DNA of 64,000 bases, taken from the NCBI RefSeq assembly GCF_002902525.1, contig NZ_PPQZ01000043.1, positions 50,679-114,678 of the forward strand, read 5' to 3'. This DNA comes from Mammaliicoccus stepanovicii. GTDB taxonomy: Bacteria; Bacillota; Bacilli; Staphylococcales; Staphylococcaceae. Positions 54,064 to 63,758 of the stretch are shown one piece after another. The position numbers and the translations under genes are program-made. The notes below the pieces were generated by a model. It saw nothing but the letters and a program-made list of their open reading frames with translations. It made no database searches and was not told the origin of the DNA. Every line of letters begins with the position of its first letter. Positions within the stretch are counted from its first letter, which is position 1.

Positions 54064-55083
54064 TTATTCTGTCTTATTTCTAAAATCAATTACCATACGT
54101 CCTGTAAACTTTCCTTGCTCCATCTCACTAAAGATGTCATTGATATCTTCCATAGGACGTAATTCACATTTCGGAACGACTTTTCCTTCAGCTCCGAATT
54201 GGAAAGCTTCTTGTAGATCTGTTCTTGTACCAACAAGTGAACCTACAACTTGTATACCGTCTAATACGAGTCGTGGAATATTTAAATCCATAGAATCGGA
54301 TGGTAAACCTACTGCTACGATACGAGCACCTGCACGTACTGAATTAACTGACTCATTAAATGCAGATTTAGCGACAGCTGTAACAACTGCTGCATGTGCA
54401 CCACCTGTTAATGATTGGATTTCTTCTGAAACTTTACAATTCAATGGGTTCAATGTAATGTCTGCTCCAAGTTCTTTAGCAAATGCAAGTTGGTCGTCAT
54501 TGATATCTACAGCGATGACTTTATGGTTAAATACATTTTTAGCATATTGTAAAGCTAGATTGCCAAGTCCACCAAGCCCAGAAATGAATAGCCATTCTCC
54601 GGGTTTAATTTGAGCTTCTTTAATGGCTTTATAAGTCGTTACTCCTGCACAAGTAATACTACTTGCTGCTTCTGAAGATAAACCGTCTGGTACTTTCACG
54701 GCATAATCTGCTTTAACTATGCATTGTTCTGCCATGCCTCCGTCAACAGTATAACCAGCGTTTATAACTTCTCTACATAATGTTTCTCGACCAGAAACAC
54801 AATACTCACAATGACCACATCCAGCATAGAACCAAGCAACACTTGCACGGTCTCCTACTTTCAGACTTGTTACGCCTTCACCAATTTCTTTAACGATACC
54901 GATTCCTTCGTGACCTAGAGTAGTACCAGAAACATCACCAAAATCTGCATTTTTGACATGTAGATCTGTGTGACAAACGCCACAGCATTCCATATCAAGT
55001 AAAGCTTCACCATATTTCAGTGGTCGTACTTCCTTAGATATAATTTGAGCTGTTTTGTCAGATGCTGCAATAATTGCTTTCAT
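54064..55083 (-). CDS. adhP: Zinc-dependent alcohol dehydrogenase, AdhP type
   Basis: NAD-dependent alcohol/aldehyde oxidoreductase of 339 residues. Catalytic zinc ligands: Cys in [10 protein letters not shown] near 37, GHEGIG near 60, Cys near 148 in [12 protein letters not shown]. Structural zinc cysteines in [18 protein letters not shown] loop GLGGLGNLA near 170. Single gene with GGAGGA ribosome site. Confidence 0.94.
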   Translation of the reverse strand: MKAIIAASDKTAQIISKEVRPLKYGEALLDMECCGVCHTDLHVKNADFGDVSGTTLGHEGIGIVKEIGEGVTSLKVGDRASVAWFYAGCGHCEYCVSGRETLCREVINAGYTVDGGMAEQCIVKADYAVKVPDGLSSEAASSITCAGVTTYKAIKEAQIKPGEWLFISGLGGLGNLALQYAKNVFNHKVIAVDINDDQLAFAKELGADITLNPLNCKVSEEIQSLTGGAHAAVVTAVAKSAFNESVNSVRAGARIVAVGLPSDSMDLNIPRLVLDGIQVVGSLVGTRTDLQEAFQFGAEGKVVPKCELRPMEDINDIFSEMEQGKFTGRMVIDFRNKTE

Positions 55084-55344
55084 ATGCTATTCCTCCTTAA
55101 TACTTCTTTTTCATGTTCAGTATATCACAAATTCAATAAATATTTTATAAGATAATTTAACATTCGAAATAAATTCACATTTTATTTCGATGGAGATGAA
55201 TAGGATGTTCAGAAATATTTGTGCTAAATATATCGATTCATAAGTTTTATAAAATAGCTTTATACAAACATGATGTTATGAGTTGTAAAATAAAGGTAAT
55301 AAACGATATGATTGAATAAATAATAAAAATAAAGGGGTATGATT

Positions 55345-55968
55345 ATGTGGATTGATATTACACAAACTTTAACGAATGATATTGCACATTGGCCAGGTGA
55401 TGAGCCTTTTCGATTTGAATTTTCTGCGACAAAGGAAGAAACGGGTTCAGTCAATATAGGTAGTATTTCCACAAGCACACATATCGGGACGCATATGGAT
55501 GCACCGTTTCATTTCGATGATGATGGGATTAAGATAGATGAAATTGATGTCAATAAACTGATTGGAGAAGCAACGTTAATTGAAATCTTAGATCAAGACA
55601 TTATTACAGCAGATACTTTGAAAAATTATGATATTAAAGGTTCTATTATTATGATAAAAACGAAAGAGCAAGCTAACGCACATATATTTCCACAGAATGT
55701 ACCCGTTCTAAATGAGGAAGCTATTAAATATTTATCGTCTATTGGAGTATGTGTGTTCGGTATCGATGTTGCATCTGTAGATGACATTGATTCGAAAACG
55801 TTAAATAATCATCATGCTTTTAATCGCTATAACATTATTAATATTGAAAATTTATTATTAGAACATGTATCAAGTGGTTATTATGATTTTATTGGATTGC
55901 CCTTAAATATTAAAGGTGCAGACGGCTCACCAATAAGAGCTGTCATTAATAAGAAAGGGGAGTTTTGA
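55345..55968 (+). CDS. kynB: Kynurenine formamidase (cyclase family)
   Basis: Hydrolyses N-formylkynurenine to kynurenine and formate. The opening MWIDITQTLTNDIAHWPGD and the metal-binding HIGTHMDAPFHF near residue 50 are KynB hallmarks. 207 residues. The ATG follows AAAGGGG; the ATG two codons earlier is too close. It overlaps kynA by one base (TGATG), so the two are translated together. Confidence 0.92.
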   Translation: MWIDITQTLTNDIAHWPGDEPFRFEFSATKEETGSVNIGSISTSTHIGTHMDAPFHFDDDGIKIDEIDVNKLIGEATLIEILDQDIITADTLKNYDIKGSIIMIKTKEQANAHIFPQNVPVLNEEAIKYLSSIGVCVFGIDVASVDDIDSKTLNNHHAFNRYNIINIENLLLEHVSSGYYDFIGLPLNIKGADGSPIRAVINKKGEF

Positions 55969-56810
55969 TGAATGAATTTCAAGATGAAACAATCAAAGGG
56001 GAAACAGTAAAAACAGATTTCACAGAAGATATGACTTATAGTGAGTACTTAGGTTTGGATAAAATTTTATCTGCACAACATACTTTAACTGATGCACATG
56101 ATGAAAAACTATTCATCATTGTCCACCAAGTTTCAGAACTTTGGATGAGTTTAATTATTCATGAAATTAATTCAGCATGTGAAGACATTAAAGTAGATCA
56201 ACATAAACAAGCATTTAAAAAATTAGCTCGAGTTGGAAATATTCAAAAACAGCTTATACAAGTATGGGAAGTATTGTCGACTATGACACCGAGTGATTAT
56301 CTAAAATTTAGAAATGATTTAGGTAATTCTTCAGGATTTCAATCTTTTCAAAATAGAATGATAGAATTTAATCTTGGATATAAGACAACACATGCATTAA
56401 AAATTTATGAAAATGATACACATATATATAATCAGTTAAAAACACAATTAGAAAGACCGAGCTTATACGATGAGACTATAAAAGCAGTTCATAGAGCAGG
56501 ATTTAATATTGATGAGGAAGTGCTTAATCGTAAAGTGACTGAAAACTATGTTCCAAATAAGTCCGTTAAAGAAGCGTTTAAAGAAATTTATTTAAATTCA
56601 GACAAATATTTCGATTTATACGAGTTATTGGAAAAATTAACAGATGTTGAAGATAGATATAGTCAATGGAGATTTAGACATATGAAAACTGTACAACGGA
56701 TTATTGGATTTAAAATGGGGACAGGCGGTAGTTCGGGTGTAAACTACTTGAAGCGAGTTATTGATTTAAGTTTCTTTCCAGAATTATGGGAGCTAAGAAC
56801 TGAATTATAA
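55968..56810 (+). CDS. kynA: Tryptophan 2,3-dioxygenase
   Basis: Heme enzyme opening the indole ring of tryptophan to N-formylkynurenine. MTYSEYLGLDKILSAQHTL, then DEKLFIIVHQVSELWMSLII with the distal histidine, RNDLGNSSGFQSFQNRMIEF, and GTGGSSGVNYL with the substrate loop. 280 residues. With kynB it makes kynurenine; no kynureninase (kynU) gene is next to it. Confidence 0.95.
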   Translation: MNEFQDETIKGETVKTDFTEDMTYSEYLGLDKILSAQHTLTDAHDEKLFIIVHQVSELWMSLIIHEINSACEDIKVDQHKQAFKKLARVGNIQKQLIQVWEVLSTMTPSDYLKFRNDLGNSSGFQSFQNRMIEFNLGYKTTHALKIYENDTHIYNQLKTQLERPSLYDETIKAVHRAGFNIDEEVLNRKVTENYVPNKSVKEAFKEIYLNSDKYFDLYELLEKLTDVEDRYSQWRFRHMKTVQRIIGFKMGTGGSSGVNYLKRVIDLSFFPELWELRTEL

Positions 56811-56812
56811 TG

Positions 56813-56866
56813 TAAAGACACGTATTTCAAAATCAATTTGATTTTAAAGTACGTGTCTTTATATTT
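56813..56866 (+). terminator. Bidirectional terminator between kynA and the DUF1445 gene
   Basis: AAAGACACGTA / TACGTGTCTTT with an inner AAAATCAA/TTGATTTT stem. Confidence 0.88.
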
Positions 56867-56876
56867 GTGATATAGA

Positions 56877-57662
56877 TTAACTTCCCATTTCGCTATCTCT
56901 TACATCTGTAATAAACATATAGCCAGGTGCATGTGTCATCATCAATTCAGGTTTAGCATCTAATGCAACAGATTGAGGTGTTACACCACACCCCCAAAAT
57001 ACAGGTACTTCATTTTCTTTAATCGTTACTTTCTCACCATAATCAGGTGTGTTTAAGTCGCTAATGCCTATTTCACTTGGGTTCCCAATGTGAATAGGCG
57101 TTCCATGTACTTCTTTGAAATTTGAAGTGATTTCAGTAGCCTTAATTGCTTGTGCCATCGTCATCGGTCTCATACTGACCGTAATATTCCCTGTAAACAC
57201 GCCACTAGGAGATGCTGGAATATTCGTAATATACATTGGAACATTATGATTCTCTTCAATATGTCTAATGGGAATACCAGCTTCTAGTAAAGCATGTTCA
57301 AATGTGAAACTACAACCAATTAAGAAACTCACCATATCATCTGTATATAAGGCTTTGATATCTGAATAAGAATCAACTAATTTCCCGTTTTTATAAAGTC
57401 GATACTTACCAACATCAGTACGGATGTCTGCATCTTTTCCGTACTTTGAAAATGATGTTGATCCAATTTCGGATACATCTAATAAAGGACAGGTTTTAGG
57501 ATTTCTAAAACAAAATTTCAAAAAATCATATGCGTATTTTGAAGGTAAAATGACGACATTCGCCTGCACATAGCTTTTACACATGCCACTCGTAGGGATG
57601 TCTAATGCACCATTTCTAATTTGTTTTCTTATTTCATCGGGCTTTGCCAGTTGTAAATTCAT
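56877..57662 (-). CDS. Putative hydro-lyase, DUF1445 / D-glutamate cyclase-like
   Basis: 261-residue member of the UPF0317/DUF1445 family: GMCKSYVQANVVILP near residue 26, SFLIGCSFTFEHAL near 113, and VFWGCGVTPQSVA near 222. Relatives include D-glutamate cyclase and uncharacterised hydro-lyases often found with 5-oxoproline or urea-derivative metabolism. Role here is unknown; it is convergent with kynA and not in its operon. Confidence 0.87.
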   Translation of the reverse strand: MNLQLAKPDEIRKQIRNGALDIPTSGMCKSYVQANVVILPSKYAYDFLKFCFRNPKTCPLLDVSEIGSTSFSKYGKDADIRTDVGKYRLYKNGKLVDSYSDIKALYTDDMVSFLIGCSFTFEHALLEAGIPIRHIEENHNVPMYITNIPASPSGVFTGNITVSMRPMTMAQAIKATEITSNFKEVHGTPIHIGNPSEIGISDLNTPDYGEKVTIKENEVPVFWGCGVTPQSVALDAKPELMMTHAPGYMFITDVRDSEMGS

Positions 57663-57692
57663 AAATATCCCCCTTGATCAGTCAATATTAAT

Positions 57693-58085
57693 TTAACGAT
57701 TAGTGTGTTCGTTCGCTTTAAGAATTCGCTTTGAAATGATAAACGTTATCGGAACAGTAATGATAAGCCCTAAAAAAGGAGCGAACACCTCTCTTAAATT
57801 AAACCATTCAACAAAAATAAATAATAACAAAGTCTGTAAACCAATGTTTACAATCTGTGTCAGTGGGAACTGAATAAATTTTTTCAGTGTTGGTTTCACG
57901 TGATAAACAACATAACAATTTAAGTAATAAGAAATAACAAAGCTTAAACAAAATGCAAACACATGGCTAAATAAATAATTGAGTTTTATTAATTCAAGCA
58001 ATACTAAATAAATCCAATAATAATTTATCGTGTTAATACCACCAACGATAATAAAGCGGAAAAATTCACCATGACGCTTGTACAT
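57693..58085 (-). CDS. GtrA-family membrane protein
   Basis: 130 residues with four hydrophobic segments in two hairpins, opening FFRFIIVGGINTINYYWIYL as in GtrA/flippase-like proteins. They are linked to moving lipid-bound sugars for cell-surface glycosylation. No glycosyltransferase gene is adjacent. It sits 31 bp upstream of the DUF1445 gene on the same strand and may share its transcript. Confidence 0.85.
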   Translation of the reverse strand: MYKRHGEFFRFIIVGGINTINYYWIYLVLLELIKLNYLFSHVFAFCLSFVISYYLNCYVVYHVKPTLKKFIQFPLTQIVNIGLQTLLLFIFVEWFNLREVFAPFLGLIITVPITFIISKRILKANEHTNR

Positions 58086-58246
58086 GTTAACGCCCCTTAT
58101 CTCAGTTGCAAGTTAATCCAATTGTATACTTTCACATTGAAAAGTACAAAGAAAAATAGATATTTGAATGAAACCGAATAAGTGAGATAATAGAGAAAAT
58201 AAAAAATGATGTCTGTGCCATGATTTTAGGTAAAGGAGCGTCTAGT

Positions 58247-58642
58247 ATGACAGAAAGAAAACTAGTTGCAGAACAAGAAATAGAAATTAAAGTATATGAT
58301 ATTGATGTAATGGGTATTGTCAGTAACATAGTGTATGTCAGATGGTTTGAAGACCTTCGTACTGCATTTATCAATCAATATATGACGATATCTGAAATGA
58401 TGAATGCTGATATTAATCCAATATTGATGAGGACAGAAGTTGATTATAAAGCGCCACTTACAATTCACGATAAACCTATTGGACGATGCTGGTTAGTAAA
58501 GACGAGTAAGTTGAAATGGGAATTGGAATTCGAAATTATTTCAAATCATAAAGTGCACTGTGAAGGATATCAAAAGGGCGGTTTCTATAACGTTGTAACA
58601 AAGAAAATTGCGCCATTACCAGAAGTATTTACTAAATTATAA
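58247..58642 (+). CDS. Hotdog-fold acyl thioesterase
   Basis: 131 residues of the YbgC/acyl-ACP thioesterase type. The conserved YDIDVMGIVSNIVYVRWFED near residue 20 carries the catalytic-type aspartate, although the histidine/asparagine detail differs from classic YbgC. ATG 58247 follows AAAGGAG; the frame upstream of it is not used. 17 bp upstream of the racemase-like gene, so one operon. Confidence 0.83.
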   Translation: MTERKLVAEQEIEIKVYDIDVMGIVSNIVYVRWFEDLRTAFINQYMTISEMMNADINPILMRTEVDYKAPLTIHDKPIGRCWLVKTSKLKWELEFEIISNHKVHCEGYQKGGFYNVVTKKIAPLPEVFTKL

Positions 58643-58659
58643 TTGAAAGGACTTTACAT

Positions 58660-59463
58660 ATGAATTCAAAACTTAAGTTAAACCGACCGATTGCAGTGTT
58701 TGATGCGGGCATAGGTAGTTATGCCATTGTTGAATTGTTAAAGAAAGAATTTCCAAAGCAAGATATTATATATTTAGCTGACCGAAATTCCTTTCCATAT
58801 GGAAATAAAACAAACGATGAATTAGCAGTGATATTAAGGAATACATTAAAGTATTTAGAGACATGGCTGCCTAGCTTGATTGTAGTAGCATCAAATGCGC
58901 CTTCTGTGACAATATTGCCGGACATACAAACAGAATTTGAAACAGATATTATAGGTGTGTATCCACCAATTAAAGAAGCTATCGAGAAATCTTCTACTAA
59001 AGAAATTGGTGTATTAGGTGTAAAATCTATGATAGAAACAGATGAAGTGATGCATTATATTAATGAAGAAAAAAGTCCAGATGCAAATATAAATACATTC
59101 AATGCATCATCATTAGTCGAACTAGTTGAAACAGGGGCATTTATGAATGACAAATATCGTACATTAATAACGATTAAATCATTTATGGATAATGTTCTGG
59201 ATGAACATGAAGCAATTGATGTGTTTACATTATCTTCTACTCATTTACCATGGTTATATAGCTACTTCAAAGAATTATATCCGCATATTATGTTTATTGA
59301 TCCTAGTACTGAGGTTGTGGAACAAGTAGGGAAGTATGCTGTAGAAGGAAGCGGTATGATTAAATCACTTGTTACAACAAATCAAGTTTATACGTTAGAA
59401 AGCTTTAATGAAATGTTGAACAAATTAAATATAGAACTAGAATTAGAAGAAGTACATATATAA
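58660..59463 (+). CDS. Glutamate-racemase-like protein with both catalytic cysteines replaced by serine
   Basis: 267 residues, normal MurI length, with clear MurI landmarks: RPIAVFDAGIGS (the conserved Asp near 15), YLADRNSFPYGNK near 40 and IGVYPPIKEAI near 107. The two cysteines that deprotonate each enantiomer are gone. VIACNTAS-type sequence is VVASNAPS (Ser78), and LGCTH is LSSTH (Ser193). Plain racemisation is therefore unlikely; ligand binding, one-sided catalysis or regulation are options. A normal MurI must exist elsewhere, because cells need D-glutamate. Co-transcribed with a thioesterase. Confidence 0.88.
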   Translation: MNSKLKLNRPIAVFDAGIGSYAIVELLKKEFPKQDIIYLADRNSFPYGNKTNDELAVILRNTLKYLETWLPSLIVVASNAPSVTILPDIQTEFETDIIGVYPPIKEAIEKSSTKEIGVLGVKSMIETDEVMHYINEEKSPDANINTFNASSLVELVETGAFMNDKYRTLITIKSFMDNVLDEHEAIDVFTLSSTHLPWLYSYFKELYPHIMFIDPSTEVVEQVGKYAVEGSGMIKSLVTTNQVYTLESFNEMLNKLNIELELEEVHI

Positions 59464-59466
59464 TAG

Positions 59467-59518
59467 AAGAAAAGAACTTATGAACCAACATTTATGTTGA
59501 TTCATAAGTTCTTTTCTT
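59467..59518 (+). terminator. Bidirectional terminator between the racemase-like gene and fbp
   Basis: AAGAAAAGAACTTATGAA / TTCATAAGTTCTTTTCTT perfect 18-bp stem. Confidence 0.9.
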
Positions 59519-59534
59519 ATTTCGATAGCAATGA

Positions 59535-61490
59535 TTAGTCTATATATCGATATGACATCAGTTCTTGTAACATTTTGATTTCTTCCTGTAATTTGGCACC
59601 AGTATTTGTGTCACGAACTTTTTTTCTTTCTAATTCTTCATCAACAACACGTCTTACAGATAATTCATCTGCACCATTGTTTAGTACGTTTTCTTTAGTG
59701 CCAAATCGTTTATGAGCAACAAGTTGCATACCGAATGAATTATATAATAGGGTATATCCGGCTATTCCAGTTGTAGATTGATATGCTTTAGAAAATCCTC
59801 CATCAATAACAATCATCTTTCCGTTAGCTTTAATTGGATTTTCGCCTTCTTTTTCTTTAACTGGTGTATGTCCATTTATAATGCGACCTTGTTCTGGATC
59901 TAAATCAAATTCTTCTAACATTTTACGACACATGTCATTGTCTTCTCTTAAATAGTAGTAAGGATTCTTTTCTTCTTTATGTGATGCTTTATCTGAAATG
60001 AAGTATCTTTCAAAAGTCGTCATGGCACGTTTACCAAATAGTGATGAATATTTACCTGTCCATAAATACCAAATTAAGTCCGTAGATAAGTCATCAGTTT
60101 TATCTTTATGAATAAACGATGTTCTTAAATGACGTTCAAACTGGTCAAGTAGTTCTCTACCATTGTAATAGTTACCGTCTATCTCCATTTCTTCCATGTT
60201 GCCATTTTCATCTACTGGGATACAACCGTGAATTAATAAGTTACCGTTGTATCGTAAATATAGGTTTCCTTTTTTCATTAAGAAATTCATATGGCGTTTT
60301 AGTTTTTCTGATTCTTGAACTGAAAGTAACAATTTATTGATTACTTCTTCCTCTTCTTCAGTTAATTGAGCAGGATTCGTTGGATCAACAGTTTGGAAAC
60401 ACGTGTTTTCCAATGAATATGTTTGACCATAAATCGTTATTTCTTGGTTTTGATAATCAACTTTTTCTAATACTAATCTCTCTTCCATATCAAACGAAGG
60501 TCTACGCTTAATAATAGGAGCTTCTAGTTTAAATTGAATAATCGCAATCGCTTGATGAATTTTTGTAATTTGTAATTTCTCATCGTCAGCTAATGCTTTA
60601 TCAGATCGTTGTTTTGGATAGAATGCTGGGTTATCTTCATAATATTTTTCGGCTAGATTAACTAAAGGTCTTAAATTAATGCCATAACCATCTTCAATAA
60701 TGTCTAAATTATCGTATCTTGCGCATATTCTTAAGATGTTAGCTAAACATACTTTAGACCCAGCAAAAGCACCTATCCAAAGTACATCATGATTACCCCA
60801 TTGAATGTCTACAGAATGATAATTAATAAGTGTTTCCATAATTTTATCCGGTTCAGGGCCACGATCATAAATGTCACCAACGACGTGAAGATGATCTACG
60901 ACAAGTCTTTGGATAGAGTAGGCTAAACCAATAATCAATTTATCCGATTGACCTAAAGAATTAACTTTTTGGAGAATAGTTTCGTAGTATGTTTTCTTAT
61001 TATTATAAACGTTACTTTTATAAAGCAACTCTTCTATTATGTATACAAATTGTTTAGGCAAAGCTTTGCGTAATTTAGAACGTGTGTATTTACTAGAAGC
61101 ATATGAAACGAGATGAATAAGTTGTTGTATAGTTTCGATATACCAATCATCTAAAGCTTCTTTAGACTCGAATTGATTTTTAATAAGCTTGAGTTTTTCT
61201 TCAGGATAATAAACGAGTGCTGCAAGTTCACTAATATGTTCTTCAGAATGTGTTTCTTTAAAGATGTCGTTAATCTTAGCACGAACATTTCCAGAACCAT
61301 TTCGTAAGACATGTTGAAATGCATGATATTCGCCATGTAAATCACTGACAAAGTGTTCAGTTCCTTTAGGTAGGTCTAATATAGATTCCAAGTTGATTAT
61401 TTCAGTTGCAACTTTTTCCTCTTCATCAAACTTTTCAGCTAATAAATCCAAATATTTTTCTTTTAAATAATTATTATTTAGTTCAGTCAT
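59535..61490 (-). CDS. fbp: Fructose-1,6-bisphosphatase class III
   Basis: Gluconeogenic phosphatase of the calcineurin-like fold, 651 residues (usual length about 650). Metal-site motifs are visible: [11 protein letters not shown] near 50, [12 protein letters not shown] near 210 and [12 protein letters not shown] near 235, plus [11 protein letters not shown] near 535. ATG 61490 is chosen over the GTG at 61508, which has no ribosome site. Confidence 0.95.
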   Translation of the reverse strand: MTELNNNYLKEKYLDLLAEKFDEEEKVATEIINLESILDLPKGTEHFVSDLHGEYHAFQHVLRNGSGNVRAKINDIFKETHSEEHISELAALVYYPEEKLKLIKNQFESKEALDDWYIETIQQLIHLVSYASSKYTRSKLRKALPKQFVYIIEELLYKSNVYNNKKTYYETILQKVNSLGQSDKLIIGLAYSIQRLVVDHLHVVGDIYDRGPEPDKIMETLINYHSVDIQWGNHDVLWIGAFAGSKVCLANILRICARYDNLDIIEDGYGINLRPLVNLAEKYYEDNPAFYPKQRSDKALADDEKLQITKIHQAIAIIQFKLEAPIIKRRPSFDMEERLVLEKVDYQNQEITIYGQTYSLENTCFQTVDPTNPAQLTEEEEEVINKLLLSVQESEKLKRHMNFLMKKGNLYLRYNGNLLIHGCIPVDENGNMEEMEIDGNYYNGRELLDQFERHLRTSFIHKDKTDDLSTDLIWYLWTGKYSSLFGKRAMTTFERYFISDKASHKEEKNPYYYLREDNDMCRKMLEEFDLDPEQGRIINGHTPVKEKEGENPIKANGKMIVIDGGFSKAYQSTTGIAGYTLLYNSFGMQLVAHKRFGTKENVLNNGADELSVRRVVDEELERKKVRDTNTGAKLQEEIKMLQELMSYRYID

Positions 61491-61626
61491 CCTATACACT
61501 CCAGTCACTAAATGATGTTTAAATATTACATACGAATTATAATATAGTATATCACATTTGATTGTTTAGTCATTATAGAAAATACATTAGGGTATTGTAT
61601 AAAAAAGGTAAATAAAGGAGTTGAAG

Positions 61627-61989
61627 ATGGTGAAGGTTCAAATGAAACGAGTATATAATGATGCACACGATGATGGAATTCGTATATTGGTTGATAGAGT
61701 TTGGCCGAGAGGTATTTCTAAGGAAAAGGCAGCATTAGATTATTGGGAAAAGCAAGTCGGACCTACAACCGAATTAAGAAAATGGTTTAACCATGATCCT
61801 GATAAATTTGAAGACTTTAAGAAAAAGTATAAACAAGAATTACAATCTGGCGCACAAAAAGATGCTCTTGATACCATTAAACATATTATGAAAGAATCCA
61901 ATCAGGATATAACCTTAATTTATGCCGCAAAAGACGAGACATACAATCATGTTGTGATATTAAAAGAAATATTAAATGAGTGCATTTGA
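61627..61989 (+). CDS. DUF488-family protein
   Basis: 120 residues of the DUF488 family: RILVDRVWPRGISKEKAALD near residue 20 and ELRKWFNHDPDKFEDFKKKY near 50. Function unknown. An in-frame TTG at 61621 abuts AAAGGAG, so ATG 61627 is used. Confidence 0.85.
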   Translation: MVKVQMKRVYNDAHDDGIRILVDRVWPRGISKEKAALDYWEKQVGPTTELRKWFNHDPDKFEDFKKKYKQELQSGAQKDALDTIKHIMKESNQDITLIYAAKDETYNHVVILKEILNECI

Positions 61990-62389
61990 AATTAAATTAA
62001 ATAAAAAATGCAAAATACTATCCTTTTAATTCTTTTATAGTTTGTTCGCTTGTAATAAATGAACCGCTACCGATTTCTAGTGATAAATGTAAAGTGTTAA
62101 AAAAACGATTTGAGAATTTAAAATCGAAATAGGGAAATCTTGGAGAATCTCTTTTTAAAAGATTGTAGATTTAATAAGATCGTATAGAATTTGAGAGATG
62201 GGTATGTAATGGCAAACATTAAATGTTATTCATTTTGAAAATAGGCTAGGTGATGAATAAAATGTTTGGTGTCCTTTATGCTGAGAAAACTCTTTTAAAA
62301 AAAGAACCTTAAAATAAACCGAGCGCTTGACACGCTTTTGGGTTTTTAAGGTTCAAAGTTTCTGTTCAAAAAGAAAATTGGAATAAATA
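61990..62389. other. 400-bp AT-rich region without an intact gene
   Basis: A 50-codon minus-strand frame (62018-62170) without start codon ends in SFITSEQTIKELKG and might be a gene remnant. A hairpin (AAGAACCTTAAAA with TTTTTAAGGTTC, 62300-62356) can terminate either neighbour. Nothing else is seen. Confidence 0.4.
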
Positions 62390-62728
62390 TTATTCATAAG
62401 AATTTAGTATTTCTTGACTTTTTTCTTGGAACATTTCAGAAATAATAAATGACTTTAAAATAGAAATTATATTTCTTCTTTTGAAAATAGGATTAATTTT
62501 TAAAGCTTTTTGTTCTAAAGCAAAATTATTACCGTTATAGTTTTTTATTAGTGTAGAGAACTCTCTTAAGTCTTTTTTAGATAAATCAAACAAAACTACA
62601 GTCTCCTGGATTGTAGGTTCTTTCATATCCTCAGTATGTAGAAGTCCAATAAGCGTTAGTAAGCTAGTGTTGTGAAATTTTAATTTTTCAATTTCGTCTA
62701 ATAATAATTTGTATTGATTGTTTTCCAA
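62390..62728 (-). CDS. Hypothetical helical protein, possibly DUF1878-like
   Basis: 112 residues, predicted mostly helical and soluble. It opens with KLLLDEIEKLKFHNTSLLTL and has FDLSKKDLREFSTLIKN in the middle, recalling the B. subtilis YhaI/DUF1878 pattern; this is a weak memory-based match. TTG start 62728, eight bases after AAAGGAG, which overlaps the stop of the 53-codon gene upstream. The two are translationally linked. Confidence 0.65.
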   Translation of the reverse strand: MENNQYKLLLDEIEKLKFHNTSLLTLIGLLHTEDMKEPTIQETVVLFDLSKKDLREFSTLIKNYNGNNFALEQKALKINPIFKRRNIISILKSFIISEMFQEKSQEILNSYE

Positions 62729-62740
62729 AAAAATTCTCCT

Positions 62741-62902
62741 TTAGAGTAAAAATGTGTCTATAGCCCAAGCTATATTTGTAGCATAAGTTTGTGGAACTCC
62801 TGCAGAAAGTAAAGATTGATAAATTTCACCATGAATCATTGCTCCGGCATCTTCTATAGCATCAGCTATTGAATTCGACATTTTTTTATTAATACTTATC
62901 AT
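62741..62902 (-). CDS. 53-residue peptide gene upstream of the helical protein
   Basis: Begins MISINKKMSNSIADAIEDAG and continues as an amphipathic helix pair with tryptophan and an end rich in Leu and Ile. It is neither a signal peptide nor a clear membrane segment. No ribosome site precedes the first ATG (62902) or the next one (62881), so expression is unsure. Its TAA lies against the ribosome site of the downstream gene. Peptide/partner pair is possible; family unknown. Confidence 0.45.
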   Translation of the reverse strand: MISINKKMSNSIADAIEDAGAMIHGEIYQSLLSAGVPQTYATNIAWAIDTFLL

Positions 62903-62939
62903 TTATAATATTATACTAACATAAAAGAGAGGTTATTTT

Positions 62940-63116
62940 TTGGAAAAATTATATAAAAATATTCAGGTGATTTTGATAGTTTTAGCTGTTATTGTTTGTT
63001 TTAATGGATTCTTTAATTCTAATGAAATGGTAAAAATAATTATAAATATTTCCGTTTTTATTTTCATATTACTTTTGGCTTTATTTTGTTGGATTTATGT
63101 TAAATTTATGGCGTGA
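62940..63116 (+). CDS. 58-residue two-helix membrane peptide
   Basis: TTG 62940 after AGAGAGGT starts a frame with MEKLYKNIQ and two hydrophobic segments (about 8-24 and 33-53) linked by GFFNSNEMVK. Divergent from the 53-codon gene by 37 bp. Size and topology suit a small toxin, immunity or holin-like protein, but nothing proves any of these. It overlaps the next frame by 20 bp. Confidence 0.5.
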   Translation: MEKLYKNIQVILIVLAVIVCFNGFFNSNEMVKIIINISVFIFILLLALFCWIYVKFMA

Positions 63117-63438
63117 TGTTACAGGTATGCCAGTAATAACACAAGTTCATGTTCAAAAAGTGTTCGACGCGTATTATCATTCTTTAAAAGGTAAGCAGGT
63201 ATTAGTGTGTTCGGGATTATTAAATGAGACGAGTAAGTTATTGGAAAATGGCGATTTAGATTATTTAAAAGAGATTGATCCGACTGAATATATCTATCAA
63301 ATTTTTTATATTTGGAAACAAAATGAATATTTAGCGAGTGAGCTTCATGATTTAACAGAACAAGAAAAAAGAAAATTGAATCATCGCATGATTGATGACA
63401 TTAAGTCGAAAAATATGAATAAAAAAATAAGTTTATGA
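63097..63438 (+). CDS. Hypothetical soluble protein of 103-113 residues
   Basis: Charged, helix-rich protein of unknown family (KVFDAYYHSLKGKQVLVCSG in the first third, KQNEYLASELHDLTEQEKRK near the end). ATG 63097 overlaps the two-helix peptide gene; ATG 63127 is the next choice. Neither has a strong ribosome site, so translation may depend on the gene upstream. It ends at a strong terminator. Confidence 0.55.
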   Translation: MLNLWRDVTGMPVITQVHVQKVFDAYYHSLKGKQVLVCSGLLNETSKLLENGDLDYLKEIDPTEYIYQIFYIWKQNEYLASELHDLTEQEKRKLNHRMIDDIKSKNMNKKISL

Positions 63439-63483
63439 AAAAGAAGATAGACATCATTATTGATGTCTATCTTCTTCCTTTTT
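63438..63483. terminator. Bidirectional terminator
   Basis: AAAAAGAAGATAGACATCA pairs with TGATGTCTATCTTCTT around a 4-base loop and ends CCTTTTT. It also covers the last codons of the minus-strand gene. Confidence 0.9.
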
Positions 63484-63666
63484 CTCTTCTTTTTCTTTTA
63501 GTTTGAAGTATATTAAGTTTAATATCGTGAATACAATAATAACTAGGCTGTAAATTCTTGATGAGTAGTCTGTAGTGAAGTTGATTAAGTTAAAGATTAC
63601 AAGAATATTGAATATAAAGAATAAAAGTATCATTACTAGTAAACTATTAAGAATAATTTTTTTCAT
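63457..63666 (-). CDS. 69-residue two-helix membrane protein
   Basis: Hydrophobic segments at about 4-25 and 36-53, then a highly charged tail (KLKEKEEKKEEDRHQ). ATG after GGGGTGA. Unknown family; small membrane protein of the same accessory cluster. Confidence 0.6.
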   Translation of the reverse strand: MKKIILNSLLVMILLFFIFNILVIFNLINFTTDYSSRIYSLVIIVFTILNLIYFKLKEKEEKKEEDRHQ

Positions 63667-63758
63667 TATATCACCCCTGTTTATTAAAATTTATTTTATC
63701 ATAAATATTGATTGTCTAAAATTTTAACAAAAAACGACCTTGATTTTTCAGTTCATTT

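Noticed and set aside
62018..62170. 50-codon minus-strand frame, possible pseudogene end
   Set aside because: No start codon, no recognisable family and a stop immediately upstream. Mentioned in the intergenic entry only.
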